NCBI GenBank assembly: GCA_019828595.1
Contig: JAHQRK010000025.1
Span: 496,001 to 560,000, forward strand
Reading direction: 5' to 3'
DNA: 64,000 bases
From: Aphanomyces cochlioides
Lineage: Eukaryota; Oomycota; Saprolegniomycetes; Saprolegniales; Verrucalvaceae
A program made the position numbers and the translations under genes. Below the pieces are notes generated by a model, which ran no database searches, was not told the origin of the DNA, and was given only the letters and a program-made list of their open reading frames with translations. Of the stretch, positions 9,981 to 21,066 are shown in pieces. The stretch's first letter is position 1. Every line of letters starts with the position of its first letter.

Positions 9981-10567
9981 CTAAGCGTCGATCAAGTACT
10001 CGAACGGATCGTTCCACGGGTCCGAAATAGCCGAATGCTCCAAAATCTCACTGATGCGCTTCGCCACTGCGTCGCCAAGGAGCCAAATCTTGACCAGCAG
10101 ACACACCTGAGCTCGTCCAGTATTTGCCATCGACCACCCATCGAGCATGATGGGCCCAGTGGACAGCAGGATGTCTCGCCGCTATTCCCTTGAAGAGTAC
10201 TTTGTTTGTCGTGGCATTGCGTCCATTGAGAACACCAGTGGCGGCCAATATGTCGGCTCCATTACAGACCGAGAGCACATAAGTCGATTCCTTGACCGCT
10301 TTGTTGATATACTTCATAAATGAAGGATCGGCGATCACATCGTCGGTGCCAGGGCCACCAGGAATCAGGAAGACGTCCCACTTGGCCTTGGCGGTTTTGT
10401 ATGAGGCCGACAAGCTCCAAGTAGGACGTCGGCCCGACAGAGTCGAGGTTTTCCGTCTTGTTGAACATGACAACGCCAATATCAAGATGACTGACGCTGG
10501 CAGCCCAGACGAAAGCCTCGAGGGCGATTGCGATTAAGAGAGCAAAACAGAGCAGTTGCGTCTTCAT
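9981..10567 (-). pseudogene. Secreted DJ-1/PfpI-family protein, two frameshifts
   Basis: ATG at 10567 gives a signal-peptide-like start (MKTQLLCFALLIAIALEAFV). The DJ-1/PfpI fold is recognisable: DVFLIPGGPGTDDV, the nucleophile-elbow cysteine in TYVLSVCNGADILAATG, and RWVVDGKYWTSSGVSAG. The parts lie in different frames. One slip falls between YLELVGLIQNR and AKWDVFLIPGG (about 10400); another falls after SAGQDLA (about 10060), after which GDAVAKRISEILEH runs to a TAG at 9981. Family members include amidases, glyoxalases, chaperones and isonitrile hydratase-like enzymes, so the reaction cannot be named. The copy is probably dead unless the indels are assembly errors. Confidence 0.8.
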
Positions 10568-10624
10568 GACTTGGGGGAGAATTGAAAACTGAAGGCTGTC
10601 TTGGAAATACGTCTCCTCGCTCAA

Positions 10625-11632
10625 AAGCCTTCAGTGCTTTCGTCGGCTACGGGGGGGGGGCTTGAGACTCGACACAAGCCACATCTTGGCAATTGTTGAA
10701 ACTCAAGATAAAGTCCAACGTTATTCAAGATAGACGAGCGAAGCAGAGTGCAGTAACCTGATTCTCTTCTTATCTGCGTGGATGTCCATCAAATTTATGT
10801 CTCCGGGACAATTATTGACCCATCGAGGGAGATTTTCATGCCGAAATTGCCCCAAAGGCTTTTAATAATTGCTATCTCTGTCGACTCCGAGGCCTTTGTA
10901 GCCAAAGCGATGTGCAACAACGCTTAGCAACATTCATCGAGGATGAGACCCTTCAGTGCTACACCGGCGAAGAGGGGGGGGCTGGAGACAGGATACGAGC
11001 CACATCTAGCGAAGTAAAGTAGGGTAACCTGATTCTAGTCAATATCTACAGTTGTGGATGCGGCTATTGGCTCAGAACAACGTCAAACACAGAGAGAGGA
11101 TGTGGCTGTGTGAATGATATCTTCTCTCCTTGAGGAAAGTGAATGATGAACATTACATCATGTCCAACGGCGCAGCGTTCATCATCGAGAACAACTTTCC
11201 TCAAGGAGAGAAGGTGGAGGGAAACTAATCACGTTGACATTGTAGTTCAGATTGTACTTTGATGCTTGGTTTTTTCTTTGCTCTCTCTACTATATTGCGA
11301 ATCCTGATGCAATTTCAAGCGCGAGCAGCCATCAAATTGTCATCAAGAGGCAAGGGGGCGAAGTGATAGGCAGTTAGAAAGTATTGAATAGAAATGAGAT
11401 GTCCTCAAAGACCGTTGCGTGGACCTCATCAACAAATTCGAAACTGGTGTTTCTACAATTATCTCGCCACAATTAAACACAATATCTGCGCAAATAGCCT
11501 GCACCAGCAACTTCGATGTAGTTATGAAGCTTGAAACGCATTACGACAGGCAGCAGATGAAACCGACAATGTAACCGGCCGTTACGTGATGCTACACCAG
11601 TTACAATAAACATTAAGCTTTATTACAATTTC
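10625..11632. repeat. Non-coding; diverged 120-bp duplication and a 20-bp inverted repeat
   Basis: About 10630-10765 and 10950-11045 are related: each has CTTCAGTGC, a G-run, GAGCCACATCT-like text and GTAACCTGATTCT. A perfect inverted repeat CTTCTCTCCTTGAGGAAAGT pairs 11121-11140 with 11194-11213 around a 53-nt loop, with extra pairing inside (TGATGAAC/GTTCATCA). No coding region is supported. Confidence 0.6.
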
Positions 11633-13150
11633 TCACAAAGTTGGAGCAATTCCACAGAAACCTGCTATGTCTTGAGGTGTCAATGCATTTCCTTGAAGAC
11701 TAATAGAAGTCCTTCGTCGGAAGGACCGCTGGAGAGCCGAGGCACCAGTTGCAGTTATGCGATTGTAGTCCAGGAGTAAGCGCTTCAATTTTGTAGGACC
11801 TGTGATTCCACGCGACAAGTGGAAAGCACCCATGTCTGTGATGTTATTTCTCGAGAAATCCAAGTGTTCGAGCGTCGACGCACGGAGGATTTTACCAACA
11901 CAACGACATGTTCGATCACCGATGAAGTCGCCGTGGAGTCCTAGCTTTCGCAGTGACTTGATGGCTGGAAGCGCCTCCGTGAGGATTTGTAGCCCTCGTC
12001 CACGAAAACCGATATCTTCCAGCAGTAACTCAGCTACGTTTGATCTTTTCAAACCTGCACAGAGTTGTCGAGCGTCCTCTTCACCAAGTGTCATTTGACG
12101 CAAAACCAACGTGGTGAGTTTGGAAGAACCAGCGACAAGATCGCCTATGCTGCCTCTAGATGCGTCCCATGCAACTGGATGGCGAGTAAGTGTAAATGAC
12201 GAGATGTCCGAGGCATTTAGAGCCGAGCAGAGGCTCGAAAATGCTTGTGAGGACATGAAGCACTCGTCTACTACAAAGTTTTTCAAAGGCGGGAGGGACT
12301 GGCAGCTAAAAACTGGCAGCGTCGAGTGCTTCAGTGTCAAGTTCTCAAGGGAAGTAGACAAAGCCAACGCGTCAAAGAAAGCTGGCAAGAGCAATTCGAC
12401 ATGGCGGAAGTCCAAATAAGATAGACATAAAGTTTCAACGGGTTCACGATGCAGCCAACATATCAAATGGGGGAACAAATGGGGAGGAATCGAATAAGAG
12501 GTACAGCACGACGTAGAACTGTCTATAGTCAAAGACGTGAGCTTGGAGACACTAAGAAAGGCTAGAATGGTCTCTAGAGCATCAGGAGACGCGCCCAAGT
12601 CGAGGCGAAGCGAGGTCAACGATGACTCTGCCGTGAAAAGCGGCTGCAAAGCTTCGACGTGGATCGCTGGAATATCCAAATGCCGGAGGGGCAAACGAGC
12701 TAATTGAATCGACCAGTCATGGACCATAGCAAGCGATGGAACCTCAAACGGACAAGCTTTTAAGTATACACTGAGAGTTGTAACTGCAAAGCTTGGATGG
12801 TGTAACCAATTGACATCAAAAATACCTTGGAGTTGGATCCCTGTGGTGTATTTCACTGCAATTTCCAGCGATGCCAACTCGCTTGGCGTTGGGGAATGCC
12901 CAAGGCGTACTTGCGGCCATAAACAAGTAGGCTCCATCGTCTCTCGAAGCTTTGTAAAGCAGAGTAAATCGCCCAAAAGATTGCAAGCTTGAAACGCATC
13001 GAGACAGGCAAAAAACGTTTCGCTGTCGGCCAAGAACAGCGCTATATACTGGAGTAATTCAGCTGGAAGACACGTCACCAGAGCAGGAGCGAGACGTCGG
13101 CGCTTCATGGCAAATTCAAAAATGAACATGGACGATCTTTTTGCCAACAT
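11633..13150 (-). CDS. F-box-like/LRR (ribonuclease-inhibitor type) protein
   Basis: An intact 505-aa frame starting at an ATG. An F-box-like segment lies near residues 19-60 (LVTCLPAELLQYIALFLADS). It is followed by leucine-rich repeats, clearest at the C-terminus (LRKLGLHGDFIGDRTCRCVG, LEHLDFSRNNITDMGAFHL, LKRLLLDYNRITATGASAL), with 28-aa ribonuclease-inhibitor/NLRC spacing. F-box/LRR proteins usually present substrates to an SCF ubiquitin ligase; that role is inferred from the architecture. No signal peptide or membrane segment, so cytosolic or nuclear. The MKRRRLAP methionine at residue 15 is an alternative start. Confidence 0.8.
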   Translation of the reverse strand: MLAKRSSMFIFEFAMKRRRLAPALVTCLPAELLQYIALFLADSETFFACLDAFQACNLLGDLLCFTKLRETMEPTCLWPQVRLGHSPTPSELASLEIAVKYTTGIQLQGIFDVNWLHHPSFAVTTLSVYLKACPFEVPSLAMVHDWSIQLARLPLRHLDIPAIHVEALQPLFTAESSLTSLRLDLGASPDALETILAFLSVSKLTSLTIDSSTSCCTSYSIPPHLFPHLICWLHREPVETLCLSYLDFRHVELLLPAFFDALALSTSLENLTLKHSTLPVFSCQSLPPLKNFVVDECFMSSQAFSSLCSALNASDISSFTLTRHPVAWDASRGSIGDLVAGSSKLTTLVLRQMTLGEEDARQLCAGLKRSNVAELLLEDIGFRGRGLQILTEALPAIKSLRKLGLHGDFIGDRTCRCVGKILRASTLEHLDFSRNNITDMGAFHLSRGITGPTKLKRLLLDYNRITATGASALQRSFRRRTSISLQGNALTPQDIAGFCGIAPTL

Positions 13151-14440
13151 TCCCAGCGCGAAAACGTGGACGAACGCAAGTACAGTGTACAGTAAGACCT
13201 GAACCGATCAAGTGTCACAATTAGAGTTCGCTACTTTACGTATAGTAGAATTTTACTTTACGTTCACTTCACGTTAGTGTACAAGTAGGTGTGAATGTTA
13301 AGTATTCAAAGGCTGACCAAATGCAAAAGTACTCGTTTGAATATACACTTCTTAACACAAGTCATTCTTTTGTCTCTTCTTATTCATCACTCTCGCAAGC
13401 ATCGCTTTCATAAGCCATCATGACATCTACGACGCCATCACATGTAGTGAAATCAGAGTTCATGTAGAGGTGGACAAGTTTCGTCACCTTGTCAGGGCTC
13501 TGAGGAAGTAGTTGATGGACTCTGAATCGTCATTGCCATCGATCGGATCGAACCCGGGGCCATGGTTATGGTGGTTTTCCTGGCCATACTCAATGCCGAA
13601 ATGACTGTGAGCAGCATCTGTGATAGAAGGCTATCACAGTTGCAGTGAAACTGGACATATTTCCAACACTATACAAATACCAAGTACTTGATATTCATCA
13701 CGGTCCGTATTTCATGCAAGTGTGATGCCATTTCTATCACACCCCTGTTTGAAAACTCATGGAATCATCACAGTTGCGGCAGATGTATCGATTTTTCAAA
13801 TCGATCTGCAAATCGCTCAGCCAATCAGAATCGAGTATTTACCTAATTCACGCAAAACACACCCAGACACACGTGTATTTAATTTGGGACGTTTGCCATA
13901 CTCTCCATTTATACTTGACTTCAGTATTATCGAATCGATTTGGAATCGAATTCGATTTTGGTAAAAAATACAAATTTGGGTGAAAAAGACAATAAGGAGG
14001 GGAATAAAAGTACGTAAATCTTAAATAGTGTATGCATCAATTTAAATGACTTGTTGATGGAATTTGCAAGGCGATCAACCTTGCTTATGAATATTGTCCA
14101 ATTGAAAATAACTTGTACTATAATTGGTTGTCTTTTTCTGTGAAAACAAGCATGTTGCTTTCGAGACAAGGAAGGTCATTCAAGACAACGACGTGCGTAG
14201 GATTGCCTCCCCTCATTGAGTAGATCACAACGAAATGTTCGTGGATTGTTTGCATTTGAGAAGACAGGCTCAAGACAAGAATTCATTGTCAAATCTGTTG
14301 ATTGAGAGACACATTAAATTCCATTTTGTGTGTCTCTTTGTGTCTCTCAATCAACCTTAACAACAGACCAGTAAATCCTGAATAACTTAGTTCTATGTCA
14401 TATTAGTACCTGAATAGAATTCTTTGATCTTGCCAAATGA
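13151..14440. other. Intergenic, AT-rich, with two hairpins
   Basis: No gene supported. A perfect 9-bp hairpin CTGTGATAG-AAGG-CTATCACAG lies at 13618-13639. A perfect 17-bp inverted repeat GTTGATTGAGAGACACA pairs 14297-14313 with 14339-14355 around a 25-nt loop and could be a MITE remnant. A 30-bp block TGGAATTTGCAAGGCG...ACCTTGCTT at about 14057 recurs near 14966. Confidence 0.5.
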
Positions 14441-14783
14441 TTATGGTGAGGATCTCATTTGCCTATCCCTGTAGAGACTCTTTATCGCACTTCTGTAGCC
14501 ACTGAGGGTGCCAGGTTGAATATTAGGCTTGTTGTTAACTGTCCGAATAATAAATTTTAGGAAGTCACTGTAAACAAAGGTGTTAAGATCTGTCGAGCAC
14601 ACAGTAGACGAGCTTGGATGTTGTAGGAGCAAGTGTGGGCGACCTAAAAGAGATGCTCATTTCACAATCTGACTATTTTCCAAACGTATATCTTGCACGA
14701 GTGTCCGAGCTTATCCTGCTTATCCTATTTCTGTGTGCGTCTTCCACGGTGAAGTTGTCGCTGCTGCTTGACATTGCGAGCAT
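14441..14783 (-). pseudogene. Tyrosine recombinase (Crypton-like) N-terminal relic
   Basis: Read on the minus strand, an ATG at 14783 or 14774 gives EDAHRNRISRISSDTRARY, then after a frame change FVYSDFLKFIIRTVNNKPNI and QPGTLSGYRSAIKSLYRD. This order and spacing fit the helical core-binding domain of tyrosine recombinases as found in Cryptons. No catalytic domain follows downstream on this strand. It is a different lineage from the fuller Crypton at 30.7-32.9 kb. The call rests on pattern recognition only. Confidence 0.5.
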
Positions 14784-16755
14784 ATCCTTTCTTTTCAGCT
14801 ATTGGGCAATATTTTCTATATTTATGAATTTTTATTGGATAGAACTTTCTCAAGGCAGGTTGCCTTGCAAATGTGTGTGTGAAATTGAACTTTGAACATT
14901 TATTTTTATTCCATAGAAACATAAAGATAAAATATTTGAAATGTTAAAATTCTCAAATACATTTATGGAATTTGCAAGGCGCCACACCTTGCTTCGGTAC
15001 TGAAACATACTATATTGCCTTACTAATTCTGGAAAATGAAACATTTTCGCAACATCTCAAATTTCCAGATTTGGAGTGCAACACTTCCATTTGATGCTTT
15101 GTCAAATATGATACAGAAAAATTATATTGTCGTTTGGGTGCAAAACTGGAAATTTGATATGTTTTGAAAATGTTTCAATTAATTGACGCATACACTATTT
15201 AAAGTTTACGCAAATATTTTCTTATATTGACAACGATTGTGACCATTAAATAGTGTAATTTCAAACGTTTTAAGTATTCGAAAACATGTTCGAAACATTC
15301 AATTTCTTTCACTTGATATTTGTACGCGTCAATTGTTGCTTGCGTCAAAATTTATCCCGCACCACTCCAGTTTTTTATTAAAACCACAATTTTGGAACAA
15401 TAAAATTTCTCGGCGAGCTGAAATATTGAGTTGAGTTGCCAGACTGGCTCTCAACCATATTATCCAACGGGATCTAAACTCACACTTATCTCGGACTAGA
15501 TGTATCTCCGTGAGCTACAAAGCTTTCAAAAGCAAGCTAGATAAGCTAAAACTCCCTTGGGAATGCTCATCGATACTGCTTGACTTGTGTGTACTCTTTG
15601 AAAAAAATTGTCCACTTAATTCACTTAATTTATTTCGACCAATATATGAAATATGAGCTATTTTGATTGACTCCATGCTGATCGTGTCAAATCAAAGTGC
15701 CAGATTGTAGACCGCTTATGCTTTAGGCGCAGTCTCCTTGCGGCATAAGAATCATTAATAACTTCAAATATGAATAACTGCATGAATAACTTAATCGTCA
15801 ATTTCTGGAAAACATAAACCATGGGGGCTTTCACATGATTTTACTCATTATCGAACTGCACCAAATTCCTTCAAGATGCTTGGCATATTGACCTTCACAA
15901 TACCGTCAACAAGCGCCTGTATTTGCGAGTTGTGAGATGAGTATGCTTCAGAGAAGTGACGAAAATTTATATGGATAATTTAAAGTAAATAATTATCCAA
16001 TGATAATTATTATCTAAAATTAATTGGTTAATCGGGGAGAATTAACTGTAAAAATACATCCAGCAAGAAATCGAGCCAAATGAATACCATCAGAACAATT
16101 CCGAGCGCACTACTAATATCTAATTCGATGCAAGTATTTGGATTCCTGCTATTCGGAATGCACCATAGTGTTGTCGGCAAAAACGGAATATATTTCAGTG
16201 GAATGAAGAGGAAAACACAAATCTGTGTAAATTGATGAATTACAAACGAAAATCAATGAAAACGGACGAAATTTTTGTTTGCAATTTGGTCCAGTTAGCT
16301 GACAACATCAAATTAGTCCTGTTAGCTTTGAATAAAAATTGTGCTCCTCATTTATATATTATATGTGCTGAGGAGAAGAAAATGAACATCACAAACGACT
16401 ATTTCAAATGTGTCGAACTAATTTGTCAAAATATCGCAATATTTTTATAAAAGAATATTACAAAATTCACGCTTCTGACTCACACAACATATGCTACAAA
16501 GAAATTACTAATTAAAATTAGTCGTATTTTTAAATCAAATCGGGACAGACAAGAAATTTCAAAATAATTTGTGGTTTTTCAAATTAAACGACTAATTTAT
16601 ATTAGTTCTCTCAAAAATTCAAAATATTTCGACAGTTTTATTGTCGTAATTTCGTTCATTTTAATAAACAGAAGCAATCTTTGTAAACGAAGTATGTGTA
16701 ATAGAGAAAGATAAAATAAATACGATTGGCATTTTTATCTATTTTGTCACAAGAT
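14784..16755. other. AT-rich intergenic, nothing recognised
   Basis: Scattered short open frames with biased composition only. There are local repeats of the text AAATTAGT/ACTAATTT around 16510-16600. No coding similarity, RNA structure or transposon end is supported. Confidence 0.5.
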
Positions 16756-18036
16756 ATGCCACATATGAACGAGATTACAAGAGACATACTAAAACCCATC
16801 CAAAATCTTCACCCTAACGCAGTGGAGACTGCGAAGAGCATGCCCACCTTCCCAGTGCCAGCGAGTTTCTTCGACGTGGCGCCGCTTACGCCGACAGAAC
16901 GGCGGCGATATCAAAACTTAGGACGCCAGATATCAGCTGATGTCTTGCGGAAGTCGCTCAAGGAAGCTAGCTTGAAGTGGCGACTCGTTAGCCAAGCTGA
17001 CGATGTGCAAATGTTCCAAGGCGACGATCCAGAGGCGCCTTCCCGCGTTGTGACCATGCTAGGCATCACTCAGATCCACGCTACACTTGATGAAGTCACA
17101 TCTCTTCTCAAGGCCCATTCTGACGAAGCGCTGAAAGCGTCAAGACGGATCATCGACCGCAGTGCGATCCTCGACTGCTTTCAATTGCACACCGTCGTGG
17201 ACACTGACACAGAGGCGACCGATATCCGCTGGATGGCGTACAAGTCGCCAATGAAGAAAGTCTTCAAAGGCCGCGACATGGTTCTTCTGGAATGTCAACA
17301 GAAATGTACGGTCGAAAACCGGAACGCCTACGCTGTCGCTGCAGCCTCGATCGACTTACCGTGCTGCCCAGACTTTAGCAAAACTCTCCGCGTCGTGCGC
17401 TTGACCGTCCACCGCACGGGCGATCTTTTCATCGAATCTGACCGACCTGGCATTCTTCAAGTGCGCCGCGTGGCCCAAATTGACATGGGAATATCCGTGC
17501 CGTCGTGGATGGTCCACTTTATTCACTTCCAATGGATCAAATCCATGAAAGACCTCGACCGGTGCTTCCAGGAACACCGACTAAGCTCTCAAACGTTTCG
17601 AAACGCGCTCGAGCTCGTGCCGAAAGTCGCCCGCAGCCGTTGCTTCCTCTGCCACACATCCTTTGGTTTCCTCAACAAGAAGAACCACTGCTTGAAATGC
17701 GGCGAAGTCATGTGTCGGTCGTGTGTGAGTGTTTTGACCGTCAACATGTCGGGCTTTGACTCTCGCGTGACTGTCTGTGCAGCATGTACGCTGTTGCCAC
17801 GCGATCTGAGCTCCACCGACTCGGTTGTGTCGTCGTCGAGAGGGATGCTAACCCCACCGCCTTCAGAAATCTACCATCGGTTGACAAGACGACCTTCAGC
17901 CCCTCAACCTATTGTATTAATGGATGACAGACAGAGCGAAGACATGCCACCACCACCGATGATCATTCTAGACAATCCCGACATCGACGACGACATTGGC
18001 ATGAAAGATCTCGATCCCCTCAACCTATTGTATTAA
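16756..18036 (+). CDS. START-like/FYVE zinc-finger protein, C-terminus truncated by duplication
   Basis: The first ATG of the frame is at 16756 (MPHMNEITRD); the frame to 16726 begins with TTG. The protein is 426 aa. Residues about 70-290 look like a START lipid-binding domain (KWRLVSQADDVQMFQG, WMAYKSPMKKVFKGRD, WIKSMKDLDRCFQEH). An FYVE/RING-like zinc finger follows (CFLCHTSFGFLNKKNHC, KCGEVMCRSC, TVCAAC), with the four paired cysteine positions present; FYVE domains bind PI3P on endosomes. START-FYVE fusions are a large family in oomycetes. A 116-bp tandem duplication at the 3' end shifts the frame into a TAA. The lost tail (SFTLFNYGPPGSSTESG) is still readable after the second repeat, up to about 18230. 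Confidence 0.85.
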   Translation: MPHMNEITRDILKPIQNLHPNAVETAKSMPTFPVPASFFDVAPLTPTERRRYQNLGRQISADVLRKSLKEASLKWRLVSQADDVQMFQGDDPEAPSRVVTMLGITQIHATLDEVTSLLKAHSDEALKASRRIIDRSAILDCFQLHTVVDTDTEATDIRWMAYKSPMKKVFKGRDMVLLECQQKCTVENRNAYAVAAASIDLPCCPDFSKTLRVVRLTVHRTGDLFIESDRPGILQVRRVAQIDMGISVPSWMVHFIHFQWIKSMKDLDRCFQEHRLSSQTFRNALELVPKVARSRCFLCHTSFGFLNKKNHCLKCGEVMCRSCVSVLTVNMSGFDSRVTVCAACTLLPRDLSSTDSVVSSSRGMLTPPPSEIYHRLTRRPSAPQPIVLMDDRQSEDMPPPPMIILDNPDIDDDIGMKDLDPLNLLY

Positions 18037-18124
18037 TGGACGACAGACAGAGCGAAGACATGCCACCACCATCACCGATGACAGTCCCGACATCGACGAC
18101 GACATTGGCATGAAAGATCTCGAT
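17900..18124 (+). repeat. Tandem duplication (116 bp offset) at the 3' end of the START-FYVE gene
   Basis: The stretch from CCCCTCAACCTATTGTATTA to AAAGATCTCGAT occurs at 17900-18015 and again at 18016-18124. The second copy has a small internal deletion and a CAT insertion. The offset is not a multiple of three, so the original reading frame is lost at the junction. Confidence 0.9.
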
Positions 18125-18236
18125 CTAAAGTCGTTCACATTGTTTAATTATGGCCCGCCAGGTTCCTCCACCGAGTCTGGCACGACCAGCGAAGACGCTA
18201 CGACCATGACGACAGGAGCAAGTACGTAGTTGTTGA

Positions 18237-18597
18237 TAGTTGTAATGAAATCCACGTTGTCCGTAACAAATCCCCGAATGGTCCACGGCGCCGACTCTCA
18301 TAACCTCCAAGGTTTTTGCTGTAGCAACGCCTCCTCAGACTGCTTTATAGCCAAGTCTTGACATGAGCACGCGATCTGCATGAGTCAGGGCCAAAGCAAC
18401 AGTAGAACAGCGACGATGTGAGCTCTACAAGGGTCACGGCAAAGCCTACTTTGGAGTGGATTTCGTAGCACACGTGGAGCAAAGTGGACCTCACGATGCC
18501 CAATGTGCCTTTAAGAGCAAAGTCAATTTCGCAGCCAAGTTACGTGGAAGAGAGTAAGATTTAATCTTTCGTGGATTAAATTGTTTTGGGATAAAAA
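18237..18597. other. Intergenic
   Basis: Between the convergent START-FYVE and transporter genes. No gene, repeat or RNA feature was supported. Confidence 0.4.
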
Positions 18598-20372
18598 CTA
18601 CAGACGGGGACTAGACTGGCATGGAAGCGAGGCGAGGACTTGGGAATGTTCAAAATCCGAGTCGTCGTAAAATTCACGGTCGTTCAAATGGAGCTGCATG
18701 TCGTCGCCGTGGCATTCAGACTCTTCACGGAGGAAACGAATGAGGAAGCCGGCCAAGAACGTCGTGGCGAGGAGAATCAAGAAGAATTGTTGTTGCCGTC
18801 AAAGGCGTATTGGGTCAATGGCGTCAAGGCATAGCTGAGCAAGCCGTAAGCAAACACACAAAGCGTGACTAGCCCCGAGAGAACGCCGTACAATTCATGT
18901 GGGAAGCTGTGCACTAGAAGAATTCACGATTAAGCTCAAGAACACAGCGAAGAACGACGACGTACTAATGTAGACATATTGCATCGAGTTGAGGAAACCT
19001 TGCGCCGCGGCCATGATGACAAAACTCAAGTTCTGCGCTGGCAGCGATGGAATCATGAAAGAGCCGCTGAGGAGGGCAAATAACAGTCCCGTCACGTACG
19101 CCGTCTTGCGGAAACCAAACAGGAGATAGCCCGCGATGGGGGCAAAGACGAAAGATAGATTTGAAACCAGGGGATACAAGTAGTTGGTGTAGAGGTTCTT
19201 GAGATGGGCGTCGTGGTTAGCCAGCGATGTTACAATGCTAGGGACAGCGCCGCCCGCAAAGACAATGATCAAGTAGAGCATGGATCCCAATGCCATGAAC
19301 GATAACATGTCTTTCCGCTTGATTTGGGTCTTCAAACCCGTCCAGAGTTGTTTCAACTTGGATTTCTAGGGGCCAAAGTTCAGACATGGGGGAGGTAGGC
19401 GAATTCGACTTACATCAACGCGTGGAGCCTTGAGGGAAAAGCCTGGAATGGCAACGACGGGCGACTCCGACACAACGTGATGGACTGGAAAGACCCAGAA
19501 GACCAAGCCCATCGCCACGACGATCACAATTCTACAAGGAAAAAGTTAGAAGCCCGTCCAGGATGAAGGGGGGGGACGAACGTATAAGCCCAGAAGAACG
19601 ACGCTCGGGAGACGTGAGTCATCAACAGCACGTAGACGTAGCCTAGACGCAATTTCAAAGTTAAAGCTTGATGGCTTGGAGAAAATCGTACCAGAGCATC
19701 CAAAGGCGGCGACGAGAAAGCTTGTGTATATTTCAGGATTGTGAAACAACGTCGAGAGTTGCAGCGATGCAAAGAGAATGCCCATGCCGCCAAATCCAAT
19801 GAGAGCATAGCCAGCGACTAGTAGGCCTTCAGTACCGTTTGCTGAATCCGCCACGGCCATGCAGATCTTGCCCGCAATTGAAAACTACGCCAGGAATGAG
19901 CTCTAGTCACGAAAAATGGTAGGATTCGTACCATATAAGCCAGTAGAGTCATATAGCGAGCGCCGATCGTGTCCAGCAAGGCGCCAAAGACGACTTGGCC
20001 AAGAACAGTCATGAGCACGCCTGTGGAATAAACTCTCTGGAGCTGGACTTCTTGTTCGGGGCGGACGACGCTGAAGTCGGTTGAATTTGTACACAAATCA
20101 TGCCACTGGTATATAGCGGGCCAAACCTATAAAACAAGCCAAATGAGCATATTAGCAGCGCCAAAGACTTGTCCTACCCGTAGGTTAAGCCGCCAGACGT
20201 GAGCCAAGTGAGGATCCAAGCAATAGCATAAACAACGGAGCGGGATAATTCGATCGAGCTCGCACGGTTGCCAGCCCCCAAGACGGCCTCCTTGGCCGCG
20301 ACCTCTTCGTCTCCAGCTCTCGGCTCCAGCAGTGGATGGCATCAATATCCGACTCAGGGGTAGTCTTAACGG
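18598..20372 (-). pseudogene. SLC43-like major facilitator transporter, multi-exon, several frameshifts
   Basis: Hydrophobic segments fit a 12-helix MFS carrier (VLGQVVFGALLDTIGARYMT, ALIGFGGMGILFASLQL, GSMLYLIIVFAGG, VTGLLFALLSGS). The DTIGARYM stretch resembles the MFS loop 2-3 motif. The layout and sequence resemble the SLC43 amino-acid/purine transporter family. Exons are joined by 45-50 bp GT-AG introns (e.g. after TLLAYM, after VAAFGCSG, after KAPRVD). Three one-base slips are visible: near 20330 before PLLEPRAGDEE, near 20118 before AIYQWHDLC, and near 18787 between AFDGNNN and FFLILLATTF. The substrate is not determinable. Probably a decaying gene, unless the slips are sequencing errors. 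Confidence 0.75.
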
Positions 20373-20769
20373 GATCGTGATCCTGGGCTCACGACACAAT
20401 TTGTTATATGACCCGATGGAATTTGTCTGGGCATTCTTAACGGGAACATGATCTTTAGGTGTCGCCCACTAGGGACAAATGCTGCAACCGAAGATATCTA
20501 ACAATAACGAGATCCCTACTTGACGATGGCACACGTGAGAGCACGTCTTTGGTCATCGAGAATGGGACGACAACACTAAAACCCATCGTTGCGCCTCCAA
20601 TCTCGGACGACTGCGCTCTCTGTACGATTTTATCACTTGAAATTGGAGTGAAGACGACGAATTCTCAATGTGCAGTGAAGCAAACGCTAAAGGTAGACTC
20701 AAAATAGAAGGTATGCACGACCAAATCAGTTCTGTCATCGCGATTCGTAGAACTCAAAGAGTTTGGTAC
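20373..20769. other. Intergenic before Gypsy 1
   Basis: Two copies of a GATCAYGWTCCCGTTAAGA-like block (minus strand, near 20365 and 20440) and a third after the Gypsy element (26691). No gene seen. Confidence 0.4.
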
Positions 20770-20774
20770 TTGAG

Positions 20775-21037
20775 TGTAACCATGCCATGCCTGGCAGGTA
20801 CATAAGATGAGGGCGCGGTCTGCGCATTGACCTGGCGCCCTGCAGTAGCGGTTCCCCGCGCTCTGCTGTGTGAACGACTGGCCTTGGGAGGCCACAGAAG
20901 TGGAAGCTCCTAGTGAGGCTGTGCGATAGCCAACGAGAAACAAGACAGGAATGAGACTTAGGTTGCTTTAACTTTAATTCACTCTTATACTTCAGCCGCA
21001 GTTCACACGCGCCTGATATCCTCTGCGCCCGGTTACA
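20775..21037 (+). repeat. 5' LTR of Gypsy 1
   Basis: Starts TGTAACCATGCC and ends GCCCGGTTACA. Nearly identical to 26282-26544. Expected to carry the promoter for the genomic RNA. Confidence 0.95.
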
Positions 21038-21066
21038 CCTGGAAGCACTCTAGTTCGTCCAGGACC

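Noticed and set aside
20459..20707. 82-aa ORF before the Gypsy 5' LTR
   Set aside because: No family resemblance, no clear neighbours and composition typical of chance frames.
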